Positions 1 through 6,796 of a DNA stretch of 6,796 nt are shown here, one piece after another. The DNA comes from an uncultured Pseudomonadota bacterium. GTDB taxonomy: Bacteria; SAR324; NAC60-12. Every line of letters starts with the position of its first letter. Position 1 is the first letter of the stretch. Below the pieces are notes generated by a model, which did no database searches, had not been told where the DNA came from, and worked only from the letters and a program-made list of their open reading frames with translations. A program made the translations under genes and the position numbers. Location: positions 1 through 6,796 of the forward strand of contig CAJXDX010000097.1 of the NCBI GenBank assembly GCA_913052275.1, in the 5' to 3' direction.

Positions 1-4
1 ATAA

Positions 5-3000
5 ATGTTTACCCACCTTCATCTCCACACTCAATATTCCCTTCTTGAGGGAGCAATACGAATTAAAGATCTGGCAGCAGCCCTGAAGGAAAAAGGTTAT
101 GAGTCATGTGCGATAACCGATCATGGCAACATGTTTGGTGCAATAGAATTCTATCATGCTATGAAAGCAGCAAACCTGAAGCCCATAATTGGTGTTGGTG
201 CCTCAGTTGCTGAAGAAGAAACACAACAGGAGCTAAACGGCTATGGAAGAAAAAAATCCTCCCCGGGCCAGGTTCAATTACTGTGTCTAAATCGTGCGGG
301 TTATCAAAACCTTAGTTTCATGCTGAGCCTCAGCTACACAGAGGGAAAAATCAATGGCACCCCCTGCATAAATTATCAATTACTTGAAAAATATAATGAA
401 GGTTTGATTGCACTTAGTGGCGGAATGAACAGTCAAATTAATCGCTTTCTGCATAACGGACGCATGGATGACGCCCGCCGTACTGCGATCTGGTATCGGG
501 ATCTTTTTGCTGGCCGTTATTATATTGAACTGCAAAATACAGGAATGCCGGAGCAACAGGCACTGAATGAGCAGTTAGTCATTCTTGGAGATGAATTAGA
601 TATTCCATTAGCAGGTACAAACGATTGTTTCTACCTCACTGAGGAGGAAGCGGAAGCACAATACATTCTGTGGCTGATGGGATTGCAGCTAAGAGTTACC
701 GATGAAGGTGTGCCTCCTATGCTGGGTAACCAGAGATACTTAAAAAGTCCGGATGAAATGCTGTCCGCATTTGCTAAACTTCCACTAATTGCTCTGGAGA
801 ATACGAGTAAAATAGCTGAACAGTGTGAACTGTCACTGGAAAACAATAAAATTTTCCTTCCGCAAATCTCCACTAAAGAGGATGAAACACTTGACTTGAA
901 GCTGCGCAATGAGTCTGAAACAGGACTGGAAAATCGCCTGAAGAAACTTTTTGAACTCTACACGCCGGAATGTTCATTTGAGGAATTTCGTAAGCCGTAC
1001 GATGAACGTTTACGCTTTGAGCTTGAAGTAATAATCCAGATGGAGTTCCCGGGTTATTTTTTGATTGTTTCAGAATTTATAAAATGGTCTAAGGAAAACG
1101 GTGTTTCAGTGGGGCCAGGGCGCGGTTCAGGAGCAGGTTCTCTTGTGGCATACGCTCTTCTGATTACGGATATAGATCCGTTGAGCCATGGACTTCTTTT
1201 TGAGCGTTTTTTAAATCCTTACCGTGTCAATCTTCCTGACTTTGACATTGATTTTGATGTTGATGGCAGAGATAAGGTGATCGAGCATGTTCGTCAGATA
1301 TATGGTGAAAAAAATGTCTGCCAGATTTCTACCTTTGGGTCGCTGAAAGCAAAAGCAGTTGTGAGGGGTGTGGCAAGAGTGTTGGATTTCCCATATTCCC
1401 ATGCAGACAAAATTGCAAAGTTAGTCCCAAATGATTTGAATATCACACTTGATGATGCACTGGATAAAGTGCCTGAATTGTCATCTCTTGCAACAGATGG
1501 TAGTGAAAATGAAAAAAAACTGATTACTTTCAGCAGGCAACTTGAGGATTTGAACACTCATCTGGGAACCCATGCAGCAGGGGTGATAATCATGGACAAG
1601 GATATTCGTGATGTGATGCCTGTATGTACCGGGAAAGACGGGACATTGCAGTCAATGTATCCAATGAAATACGCCGAAGACCAGGGAGCAGTAAAGTTTG
1701 ATTTCCTCGGCTTGCAGAACCTATCCACCATTGATTATACACTTGATTTAATTAGAAAAAGCCGTCCCGATTCAGCAAATATTGATATCACTCATATAAT
1801 GATGGATGACAGGCTTACGTTCGATTTGCTTTGCAGTGGAAACACAGTTGGAGTTTTCCAGCTTGAATCTTCAGGAATGAAACGGCTGGTGGCAAACATG
1901 CAGCCTTCATCTTTTGAAGACATTGTAGCCATTCTGGCTCTATATCGTCCCGGACCTTTAGGTTCAGGAATGGTCGAGGACTATGTACAGTGTAAGCATG
2001 GACGCAAAAAAGTAGTTTATCCACACCCGCTGATGGAAGACATTTTAAGGGAAACATATGGTGTACTTGTTTACCAGGAACAGATAATCCAATGCGTACA
2101 GGTCCTGGCAGGATTTTCGCTGGGTCAGGCAGATTTGCTGCGCAGAGCGATCGGCAAAAAGTCCCCTGAAATATTGGCTGAACAACGCACCCAATTTGTG
2201 GAAGGTTGTCTTAATAACCTAAATTTTGTGAATTTGTGCCCACAAACAAGCACCCCGGAAGAAAAAGCGAATGAAATATTTGACACGATAAATTATTTTT
2301 CCGGATACGGTTTTAACAAATCCCACAGTGTTGCATACGGATTAATTTCCTATCAAACTGCTTTTCTCAAGGCTCACTATCCTGTGCAGCTGATGGCCGC
2401 ATTATTTAATGGCTCGATCAACAACCAGGACAATATCATAAATTATATCAGTGAATGCAAGACCATGGGTATCAGGGTTTTGCCGCCTGATGTTAATCAC
2501 AGCACTAAGCATTTTACTGTTGCACCGGCAGAATTCAGGATTACTGACAGAACTATTGCACATTTTGAAAGAGACTTTGCAGGCAAGATACCTGTTTTGG
2601 ATGATATACCTTCAGAATGGCTGGAGCCAATACGGGTATCAATGAAAAAGCTGAAAAATAGAGACTTCAAGCACGAGGCAGATTTTTTGGCAGCATTTGC
2701 CAAAAACGCAGAATCTGCAGAGAATGCCAAGGAAGCTCTGGATTTAAGTCCACAATCCGGAATCGTTTTATGGCTGCGTCAGGAAGCAAGAGTTGAAGTT
2801 ATACGATTTGGCATGAATGCAGTGAAGAATGTTAGTGGAAAAGCAGTTGATGCGATTTTAAAAGTACGAAATGAACACGGACAACTTAAAGATTTCATGG
2901 AATTCATGAAGAAAGTGAATTTGAATGAAGTAAATCGAAGAATGTTTGAAACCCTTGTAAAATGTGGAGCGTTTGATTCACTTCATGATAATCGAGCCCA

Positions 3001-3805
3001 GCTTGCTGCAGCAATGGATGGTGCATTTCACTTGGCTCAGGAATTTCAACGTGCGGAAGATGCATCACAAACTTCTTTGTTTGAATTATTGGATTCAAGT
3101 GATGTAAAAGCAACCGAAACCAGGCTTGAGTTTCCGCAGGTCAGAAACTGGCCTAAACGGGAACGTCTCAATCAGGAAAAAGCCGCATTGGGATTTTATG
3201 TATCTGGACACCCACTGGACAGCTTTTCCTCAGAAATAAAATCGCTGGCCACAACAACCTCAAAATTAAAGGATGGTGCTCACCCTGAAAAAGAAAAGAT
3301 ATCATTGATAGGTACTGTAGTTAACAATATTATTCGCCTCAACCAAAACAACGAAAAATATGCCATCGTCACCCTGGAAGATATGAGAGGTACAATAGAG
3401 TTCCCTGTTTTCGCAAGTGTTTACGAAAAAACAGGTGATTTACTTGAAAGAGATGAGCCTCTTATGGTAACAGGGAGGGTGAATCATCGTGAGGAAGATA
3501 TAAGCTTATACACGGAAAATATAAGGCCTCTCTCAAAGATCAGGGAAGAAGAAGCAAGCAAAATGCTAATACAATTTGGACCGGAAACATTTAAACAAGA
3601 GTCTATGAATCTGCTAAGGAACATATTGCAGAAATATGCCGGAAACAAAACCTTTGCTTTCTCAATACAAACTCCGGAATCCGCTACAGTACAGATCACT
3701 CCTGAAGAAAGAATCGATTTCACACCAGAATTGATTGAAGAACTTGAGGAAGTCCTTCCTTTTCAAAAACTGGAGTTCAGTTATTCTACCAGTAAAATTC
3801 AGTAA
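5..3805 (+). CDS. dnaE: DNA polymerase III subunit alpha (DnaE-type replicative polymerase)
   Basis: Catalytic subunit of the bacterial replicase, extending primers at the replication fork in the cytoplasm. Seen, in order: N-terminal PHP domain (about 1-280; HLHLH at 4-8, TDHGN at 38-42); glycine loop GPGRGSGAGS (370-379); palm motif PDFDIDFD with the catalytic pair D414 and D416, third aspartate D566 in FDFLGL; fingers motifs YRPGPLGSGM (647-656), YGVLVYQEQI (685-694) and YGFNKSHS (768-775); PPDVN (827-831); an unusual insertion (about 840-932); FGMNAVKNV (935-943) opening the helix-hairpin-helix region; a likely beta-clamp motif QTSLF (1022-1026); SGHPLD; an OB fold (about 1099-1175); and a short C-terminal domain. 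At 1266 residues it is longer than the roughly 1160 of E. coli DnaE. Start: an in-frame TAA at 2-4 abuts the ATG, and the PHP motif follows at once. The PHP metal site is degenerate, so proofreading presumably needs a separate epsilon exonuclease. The upstream promoter and ribosome binding site lie outside the window. Identity is certain. Confidence 0.98.
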   Translation: MFTHLHLHTQYSLLEGAIRIKDLAAALKEKGYESCAITDHGNMFGAIEFYHAMKAANLKPIIGVGASVAEEETQQELNGYGRKKSSPGQVQLLCLNRAGYQNLSFMLSLSYTEGKINGTPCINYQLLEKYNEGLIALSGGMNSQINRFLHNGRMDDARRTAIWYRDLFAGRYYIELQNTGMPEQQALNEQLVILGDELDIPLAGTNDCFYLTEEEAEAQYILWLMGLQLRVTDEGVPPMLGNQRYLKSPDEMLSAFAKLPLIALENTSKIAEQCELSLENNKIFLPQISTKEDETLDLKLRNESETGLENRLKKLFELYTPECSFEEFRKPYDERLRFELEVIIQMEFPGYFLIVSEFIKWSKENGVSVGPGRGSGAGSLVAYALLITDIDPLSHGLLFERFLNPYRVNLPDFDIDFDVDGRDKVIEHVRQIYGEKNVCQISTFGSLKAKAVVRGVARVLDFPYSHADKIAKLVPNDLNITLDDALDKVPELSSLATDGSENEKKLITFSRQLEDLNTHLGTHAAGVIIMDKDIRDVMPVCTGKDGTLQSMYPMKYAEDQGAVKFDFLGLQNLSTIDYTLDLIRKSRPDSANIDITHIMMDDRLTFDLLCSGNTVGVFQLESSGMKRLVANMQPSSFEDIVAILALYRPGPLGSGMVEDYVQCKHGRKKVVYPHPLMEDILRETYGVLVYQEQIIQCVQVLAGFSLGQADLLRRAIGKKSPEILAEQRTQFVEGCLNNLNFVNLCPQTSTPEEKANEIFDTINYFSGYGFNKSHSVAYGLISYQTAFLKAHYPVQLMAALFNGSINNQDNIINYISECKTMGIRVLPPDVNHSTKHFTVAPAEFRITDRTIAHFERDFAGKIPVLDDIPSEWLEPIRVSMKKLKNRDFKHEADFLAAFAKNAESAENAKEALDLSPQSGIVLWLRQEARVEVIRFGMNAVKNVSGKAVDAILKVRNEHGQLKDFMEFMKKVNLNEVNRRMFETLVKCGAFDSLHDNRAQLAAAMDGAFHLAQEFQRAEDASQTSLFELLDSSDVKATETRLEFPQVRNWPKRERLNQEKAALGFYVSGHPLDSFSSEIKSLATTTSKLKDGAHPEKEKISLIGTVVNNIIRLNQNNEKYAIVTLEDMRGTIEFPVFASVYEKTGDLLERDEPLMVTGRVNHREEDISLYTENIRPLSKIREEEASKMLIQFGPETFKQESMNLLRNILQKYAGNKTFAFSIQTPESATVQITPEERIDFTPELIEELEEVLPFQKLEFSYSTSKIQ

Positions 3806-3907
3806 TTTGTCTAATTTAATCCTCGTTATTTGAGAACAAATTTTATAAGCTGAACTCAGTTAAATAACCTGAAAACAGCGGAAATTTGCACCAGATAAAA
3901 ATATTCC
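3806..3907. other. Intergenic gap between dnaE and the threonine-synthase-like gene
   Basis: This AT-rich gap of 102 bases follows the dnaE stop. A TATAAG at 3844-3849 resembles a -10 box, but nothing like TTGACA sits about 17 bases upstream; the nearest match, TTGAGA at 3830-3835, leaves only 8 bases between. CTGAACTCAG (3850-3859) and a bulged CAGTTA/TAACCTG (3857-3871) are small overlapping dyads, too weak for a terminator and without a U tract. The gap is long enough to hold a promoter for the PLP gene pair, but none can be called from sequence alone, and read-through from dnaE is equally possible. Confidence 0.4.
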
Positions 3908-5083
3908 TTGCTTACATTTGACTACAAATGCAGCCAGTGTGACGCCAAATATGAAATCACACCGGAGCTGATGCTTTGTCCTGAATGCGAACCAGGGCAA
4001 AAAAAGGGACAGCCCCTGAAAGGTGTGCTGGAAGTAGAATTAAACGGTACACCTATAAGCGATGATCCGCTGGATTATTTACCGGTTGAACGGGAATTTT
4101 TTCCGGATATCCCTGTAGGTAATACACCCCTCTGGCATCCTGTAAGACTCTTGAAGAAACATGACTTTCCTGAGTTGTATTTTAAAGACGACGGACTGAA
4201 TCCTACAGGATCATTGAAGGACAGAGCTTCCCTGCTAGTGGCAGCATTTGCCAGAAAAAACGGCATAAATGAAGTTGTAGTTGCTTCCACAGGAAATGCT
4301 GGATCTTCAATGGCAGGAGTTGGAGCTGCTGCTGGACTGAAAGTTAAGCTCTTTTTACCAAAGAGTGCACCACCCGCAAAAATGATACAGTCTCTGCAAT
4401 ATGGTGCAGATCTGGTACTTGCCGAGAAAAATTACGATCAGGCATTTGCACTTTCACTTCAATATTCAAAAAAGTTTGGAGGAATGAATCGCAACACTGC
4501 TTACAATCCAATGACCATTGAGGGCAAGAAAACTGTGTCTATTGAAATATTCAACCAGCTGGACAGAGTACCGGATCATGTATTCGTCAGTGTTGGAGAC
4601 GGAGTAATTTTGTCCGGATTGTATAAAGGATTTCGGGATCTGCTTCAGCTTAAACAAATTCCCAGAATGCCAGAAATTCATGCAATTCAGGCTTCCGGAA
4701 GTTCTGCCATTTTCAGGGCAATGTCTTCAGGAGAATTTCAGGAACAGCCTGCAGAAACTGTCGCAGATTCAATTTCCGTGGATACGCCAAGTAACGGCTA
4801 TCTTGCACTGAAAAATCTTAAAACATACGGCGGTCATTGCATAACATTGAACGACGAAGAAATTCTCTCTGCACAAAAAGAATTGTCCTCAAGCTGTGGA
4901 CTTTTTTCAGAGCCTGCTGCGGCCGCGGCCTACGCGGGATTTCTCAAGCAGAAAAATAAACTCGATCCAAACTCAACTTGTGTGGTTCTGCTTACAGGGA
5001 ACGGACTTAAAGATATAAACTCAGCATCAAAAAACATAGTGACACCCAGCAAAACCATTAATTCACTTGATGAACTTAATTAG
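3908..5083 (+). CDS. Threonine synthase-like PLP-dependent enzyme with N-terminal zinc ribbon
   Basis: Fold-type II PLP enzyme closest to threonine synthase (ThrC), which converts O-phosphohomoserine to threonine in the cytoplasm. Seen: a zinc ribbon with CxxC pairs C8/C11 and C24/C27; GNTPLW (71-76); PLP-lysine motif NPTGSLKDRA with Lys104; cofactor-contacting STGNAG (127-132); a glycine phosphate loop VGDGVI (229-234); and SEPAAAAA (334-341), the usual C-terminal motif of the threonine synthase/dehydratase group. Length, 391 residues, fits bacterial threonine synthases of this type. Start: TTG at 3908 is the only usual start codon between the in-frame TAA (3896-3898) and the first zinc-ribbon cysteines; the first in-frame ATG would cut off C8 and C11. 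No Shine-Dalgarno is visible. The segment NRNTAYNP (194-201) differs from the NSINPYR-like segment of classical threonine synthases, and the loop reads GDG rather than GNGG/GNAG, so it may be a paralogue with another substrate. The family is secure; the exact reaction is not. It lies 38 bases before a second PLP enzyme. Confidence 0.87.
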   Translation: MLTFDYKCSQCDAKYEITPELMLCPECEPGQKKGQPLKGVLEVELNGTPISDDPLDYLPVEREFFPDIPVGNTPLWHPVRLLKKHDFPELYFKDDGLNPTGSLKDRASLLVAAFARKNGINEVVVASTGNAGSSMAGVGAAAGLKVKLFLPKSAPPAKMIQSLQYGADLVLAEKNYDQAFALSLQYSKKFGGMNRNTAYNPMTIEGKKTVSIEIFNQLDRVPDHVFVSVGDGVILSGLYKGFRDLLQLKQIPRMPEIHAIQASGSSAIFRAMSSGEFQEQPAETVADSISVDTPSNGYLALKNLKTYGGHCITLNDEEILSAQKELSSSCGLFSEPAAAAAYAGFLKQKNKLDPNSTCVVLLTGNGLKDINSASKNIVTPSKTINSLDELN

Positions 5084-5121
5084 TTTTCATCTGCTAACAT
5101 CCTAACTTTCAAAAGAAAATT

Positions 5122-6582
5122 ATGATTGACCTGACAAAAAATGAAGAAAAAATTAAGCAAAATGTACAGCATTGCAGGGAAAGGAAAATCAAACTTCCCA
5201 CATTCTCACAAATGCAGAATCCTGACTTAGTCCCTGATGAAATTAAGGATAATTTAAAAAAAATAAGTTTGTGGGAAACTGATCCGAATAATTTGTTCAG
5301 AATCACCTGGAAAAATGAACCTGTTTCCAATGGGGGTGGATTCGGCAATGTTAATTATATGGTTATTCCCAGTGAATTATCTGGCGTAAGGGCTAATATA
5401 ATCGCTCTTACAGGTAAGTGGTTTCCAACAGGTGCTCACAAAGTTGGAGCGACATACGGCTGCCTGATTCCGACTCTGACTACCGGACAATTCTCCCCTT
5501 CAGAAACTAAGGCTGTCTGGCCGTCCACTGGTAATTACTGCAGAGGCGGGGCATATGTTTCTTCATTGATGGGATGTGATTCCATTGCGATTTTGCCTGA
5601 AAACATGTCCCGTGAGCGTTTTGATTGGCTGAAGAATATAGCAGGTGAAATAATTACTACTCCGGGAAGTGAAAGTAATGTGAAGGAAATTTTTGACAAA
5701 TGCATTGAGCTTAAAAATACCAGGGATGACATCCTGATCTTCAACCAGTTTGAAGAGTTCGGCAATCTTCTCTGGCATTACATGGTAACAGGACCTGCAG
5801 CCGAAGAAGCACTCAGGATGGAGATGGGCCCCAACAGCAGATTAGCTGGAGGAGTATGTGCATCAGGTTCAGCTGGATCGATGGCTTTTGCATATTATCT
5901 CAAAAATAAATTTCCTAGATCCAGGCTGGCTGTTTCGGAAGCACTGCAGTGTCCTACATTATTGAACAACGGGTTTGGTGACCATCGAATTGAAGGTATA
6001 GGGGACAAGCATGTGCCCTGGATTCATGACTGCAAAAATACAGACATGGTGATGGCTGTTGATGACGAGGTTGCCATCAGGATGCTGAGACTTTTTAACG
6101 AATCTACCGGCAGGGAATGCCTTACACATTACGGAGTTGACCCTGGATTTGCAGAGCAATTGGACTCATTGGGTATTTCCTGCATAGCAAATATTATCAG
6201 TTCCATTAAATTCGCCAAATACTATGAACTGACAGAGGATGATTATGTTGTGACAATCCTAACTGACTCAATGGAACTTTACGGCTCGCGTCTTGAGGAA
6301 TTGACCTTGGAACGGGGGGATTACACAGAGATTGATGCTCACAAGGACTTTCAGCTGCTGATGGACACTGGCATAGAAAATATGCTTGAACTTACTCATT
6401 ATGAAAAGAAAAGGATTCATAACCTCAAATATTTCACCTGGATTGAACAGCAGGGAAGGGAAATGGAAGAGTTAAACCGGCAATGGTATGAACATGAAAC
6501 ATACTGGGAAAACATCTTTTCCTCTGCTACAAAAATTGATGAATTAATAATGGAGTTCAACAGCAGGGTTGATGGCAAATAA
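5122..6582 (+). CDS. PLP-dependent enzyme of the TrpB/cysteine synthase superfamily, substrate unknown
   Basis: Probable fold-type II PLP enzyme acting on an amino acid in the cytoplasm; I cannot assign its substrate. Seen: PTGAHKVGA with the likely PLP Lys107, a context resembling TrpB (TGAHK) rather than the SxKDR of cysteine or threonine synthases; STGNYCRGG (135-143), equivalent to the cofactor-contacting STGN loop; PENMSRERFDWL (159-170); FNQFEEFGN in the middle; a serine/glycine phosphate loop SGSAGSM (248-254); and EALQCPTLLNNGFGDH followed by GIGDKHVPWIHD (292-303), which look like family signatures. The C-terminal 80 or so residues are charged and probably helical, beyond the core fold. 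There is no signal peptide or membrane segment. At 486 residues it exceeds cysteine synthases (about 310) and TrpB (about 400). Start: ATG preceded by an A-rich stretch with no strong Shine-Dalgarno. It follows the threonine-synthase-like gene by 38 bases, suggesting one transcript. It is not the ornithine-pathway thiolase OrtB, which as I recall has GNTPL and SFKDR motifs. Family placement is good; function is open. Confidence 0.85.
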   Translation: MIDLTKNEEKIKQNVQHCRERKIKLPTFSQMQNPDLVPDEIKDNLKKISLWETDPNNLFRITWKNEPVSNGGGFGNVNYMVIPSELSGVRANIIALTGKWFPTGAHKVGATYGCLIPTLTTGQFSPSETKAVWPSTGNYCRGGAYVSSLMGCDSIAILPENMSRERFDWLKNIAGEIITTPGSESNVKEIFDKCIELKNTRDDILIFNQFEEFGNLLWHYMVTGPAAEEALRMEMGPNSRLAGGVCASGSAGSMAFAYYLKNKFPRSRLAVSEALQCPTLLNNGFGDHRIEGIGDKHVPWIHDCKNTDMVMAVDDEVAIRMLRLFNESTGRECLTHYGVDPGFAEQLDSLGISCIANIISSIKFAKYYELTEDDYVVTILTDSMELYGSRLEELTLERGDYTEIDAHKDFQLLMDTGIENMLELTHYEKKRIHNLKYFTWIEQQGREMEELNRQWYEHETYWENIFSSATKIDELIMEFNSRVDGK

Positions 6583-6585
6583 TTG

Positions 6586-6614
6586 TTGCAGGTGCAAAAT
6601 TCATAATTAATGAA
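6586..6614. repeat. Two small adjacent inverted repeats after the second PLP gene
   Basis: TTGCA-GG-TGCAA (6586-6597) and TTCAT-AATTA-ATGAA (6600-6614) are perfect five-base inverted repeats lying within 32 bases of the stop codon. Each stem is short, and the first has only a two-base loop. No U tract follows, so they are not a standard terminator. They could be chance dyads in AT-rich DNA or could help protect the 3' end of the transcript. Confidence 0.25.
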
Positions 6615-6646
6615 AGTACTGCCATGACAATTTTATCACTTTGCCT

Positions 6647-6678
6647 AGAAGGTAATAACTTGAGTTTCAGACCTTTTT
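6647..6678 (+). terminator. Weak candidate rho-independent terminator for the PLP gene pair
   Basis: AGAAGGT (6647-6653) can pair with ACCTTTTT (6671-6678): five Watson-Crick pairs, then a G-U and an A-U, with the U run at the 3' side. The 17-base loop contains a further small AACT/AGTT dyad. It lies 65 bases after the PLP gene stop and before the convergent gene's stop, where a terminator is expected. The stem is short with only two G-C pairs, so this is tentative. Confidence 0.28.
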
Positions 6679-6707
6679 CAAATCACTTCATATCATTTTT
6701 ATTTTCA

Positions 6708-6796
6708 CTAAGTGAATGACTTGTCAAACAGTTCTCTTCCAATCAGCATTCTTCTGATTTCATTGGTGCCTGCACCTATATCGTAAAGTTTAGCGT
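6708..6796 (-). CDS. Acyl-CoA dehydrogenase, C-terminal fragment (gene continues beyond the window)
   Basis: The reverse strand from the window edge to the TAG stop (complement of 6708-6710) encodes 28 complete residues ending in LFDKSFT. They include IGAGTNEIRRMLIGREL, preceded by AKLYD. This is the highly conserved C-terminus of acyl-CoA dehydrogenases, where the IGAGT-EI-R segment contributes to FAD binding at the subunit interface. These flavoenzymes oxidise acyl-CoA thioesters to trans-2-enoyl-CoA and pass electrons to electron-transfer flavoprotein. Chain-length or branched-chain specificity cannot be read from this tail. The gene is cut by the window edge rather than broken, and it converges on the PLP gene pair with 125 bases between stop codons. 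Too short for most gene callers, but the motif match is strong. Confidence 0.9.
   Translation of the reverse strand, partial: AKLYDIGAGTNEIRRMLIGRELFDKSFT

Noticed and set aside
631..909. Reverse-strand open frame of 92 codons inside dnaE
   Set aside because: It lies wholly within the well-supported dnaE frame and its translation is serine-rich with no recognisable motif; a shadow frame. The other reverse-strand frames inside the three genes were rejected likewise.
2451..2645. Forward open frame of 64 codons overlapping the DnaE insertion
   Set aside because: It is out of frame with dnaE, has no ribosome binding site or recognisable motif, and the dnaE frame runs through without a break, so it is not an inserted gene.
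2522..2800. Intein within DnaE
   Set aside because: About 90 residues is too short for an intein, and there are no Cys/Ser first residue, HNE/HNQ end motifs or splice blocks.
3844..3849. TATAAG as a promoter -10 box or archaeal TATA box
   Set aside because: There is no -35 partner at normal spacing, and the bacterial DnaE argues against an archaeal promoter; such AT-rich hexamers are common by chance.
4919..4930. GC-rich palindromic patch (GCGGCCGCGGCC) in an otherwise AT-rich gene
   Set aside because: It encodes the alanine run of the conserved SEPAAAAA motif; GCN codons explain the composition without a regulatory or foreign element.
6704..6716. Inverted repeat TTCACT-A-AGTGAA over the acyl-CoA dehydrogenase stop, as a terminator
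   Set aside because: The stem is only five or six A/T-rich pairs, and on the - strand an A tract, not a U tract, follows it; on the + strand the T run precedes it.

Overview
The window holds three complete genes on the + strand and the tail of a fourth gene on the - strand. It is densely coding, with no stretch over 300 bases without a gene. I see no tRNA, rRNA, CRISPR array, insertion sequence or phage sequence. The DnaE-type replicative polymerase marks it as a bacterial chromosome. DNA is moderately AT-rich by eye. The two translation starts whose upstream DNA is visible in the window lack a convincing Shine-Dalgarno sequence. The last gene's C-terminus fits a fatty-acid or branched-chain-acid oxidising bacterium. 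The phylum is unresolved; a deltaproteobacterium-like or other Gram-negative anaerobe is only a guess.

Layout: (1) 5-3805, dnaE, the DNA polymerase III alpha subunit. All polymerase motifs are intact, the PHP domain has lost several metal ligands, and about 90 extra residues lie between the fingers and the helix-hairpin-helix region. (2) 3806-3907, a 102-base gap with no clear promoter or terminator. (3) 3908-5083, a zinc-ribbon, threonine-synthase-like PLP enzyme starting at TTG. (4) 5122-6582, a second fold-type II PLP enzyme with a TrpB-like GAHK lysine motif, from a family whose substrate I cannot name. (5) 6583-6707, a convergent gap with small inverted repeats and a weak terminator candidate. 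(6) 6708-6796, the C-terminus of an acyl-CoA dehydrogenase on the - strand.

How they work together: dnaE is a housekeeping replication gene with no obvious link to its neighbours. The two PLP enzymes are 38 bases apart on the same strand and probably co-transcribed. They may catalyse consecutive or related amino-acid steps, which is inference from adjacency and shared fold class. The acyl-CoA dehydrogenase is transcribed towards them and belongs to another unit. The most interesting points are the PLP gene pair and the DnaE insertion. I found no evidence of a defence, mobile or other wholly new system.
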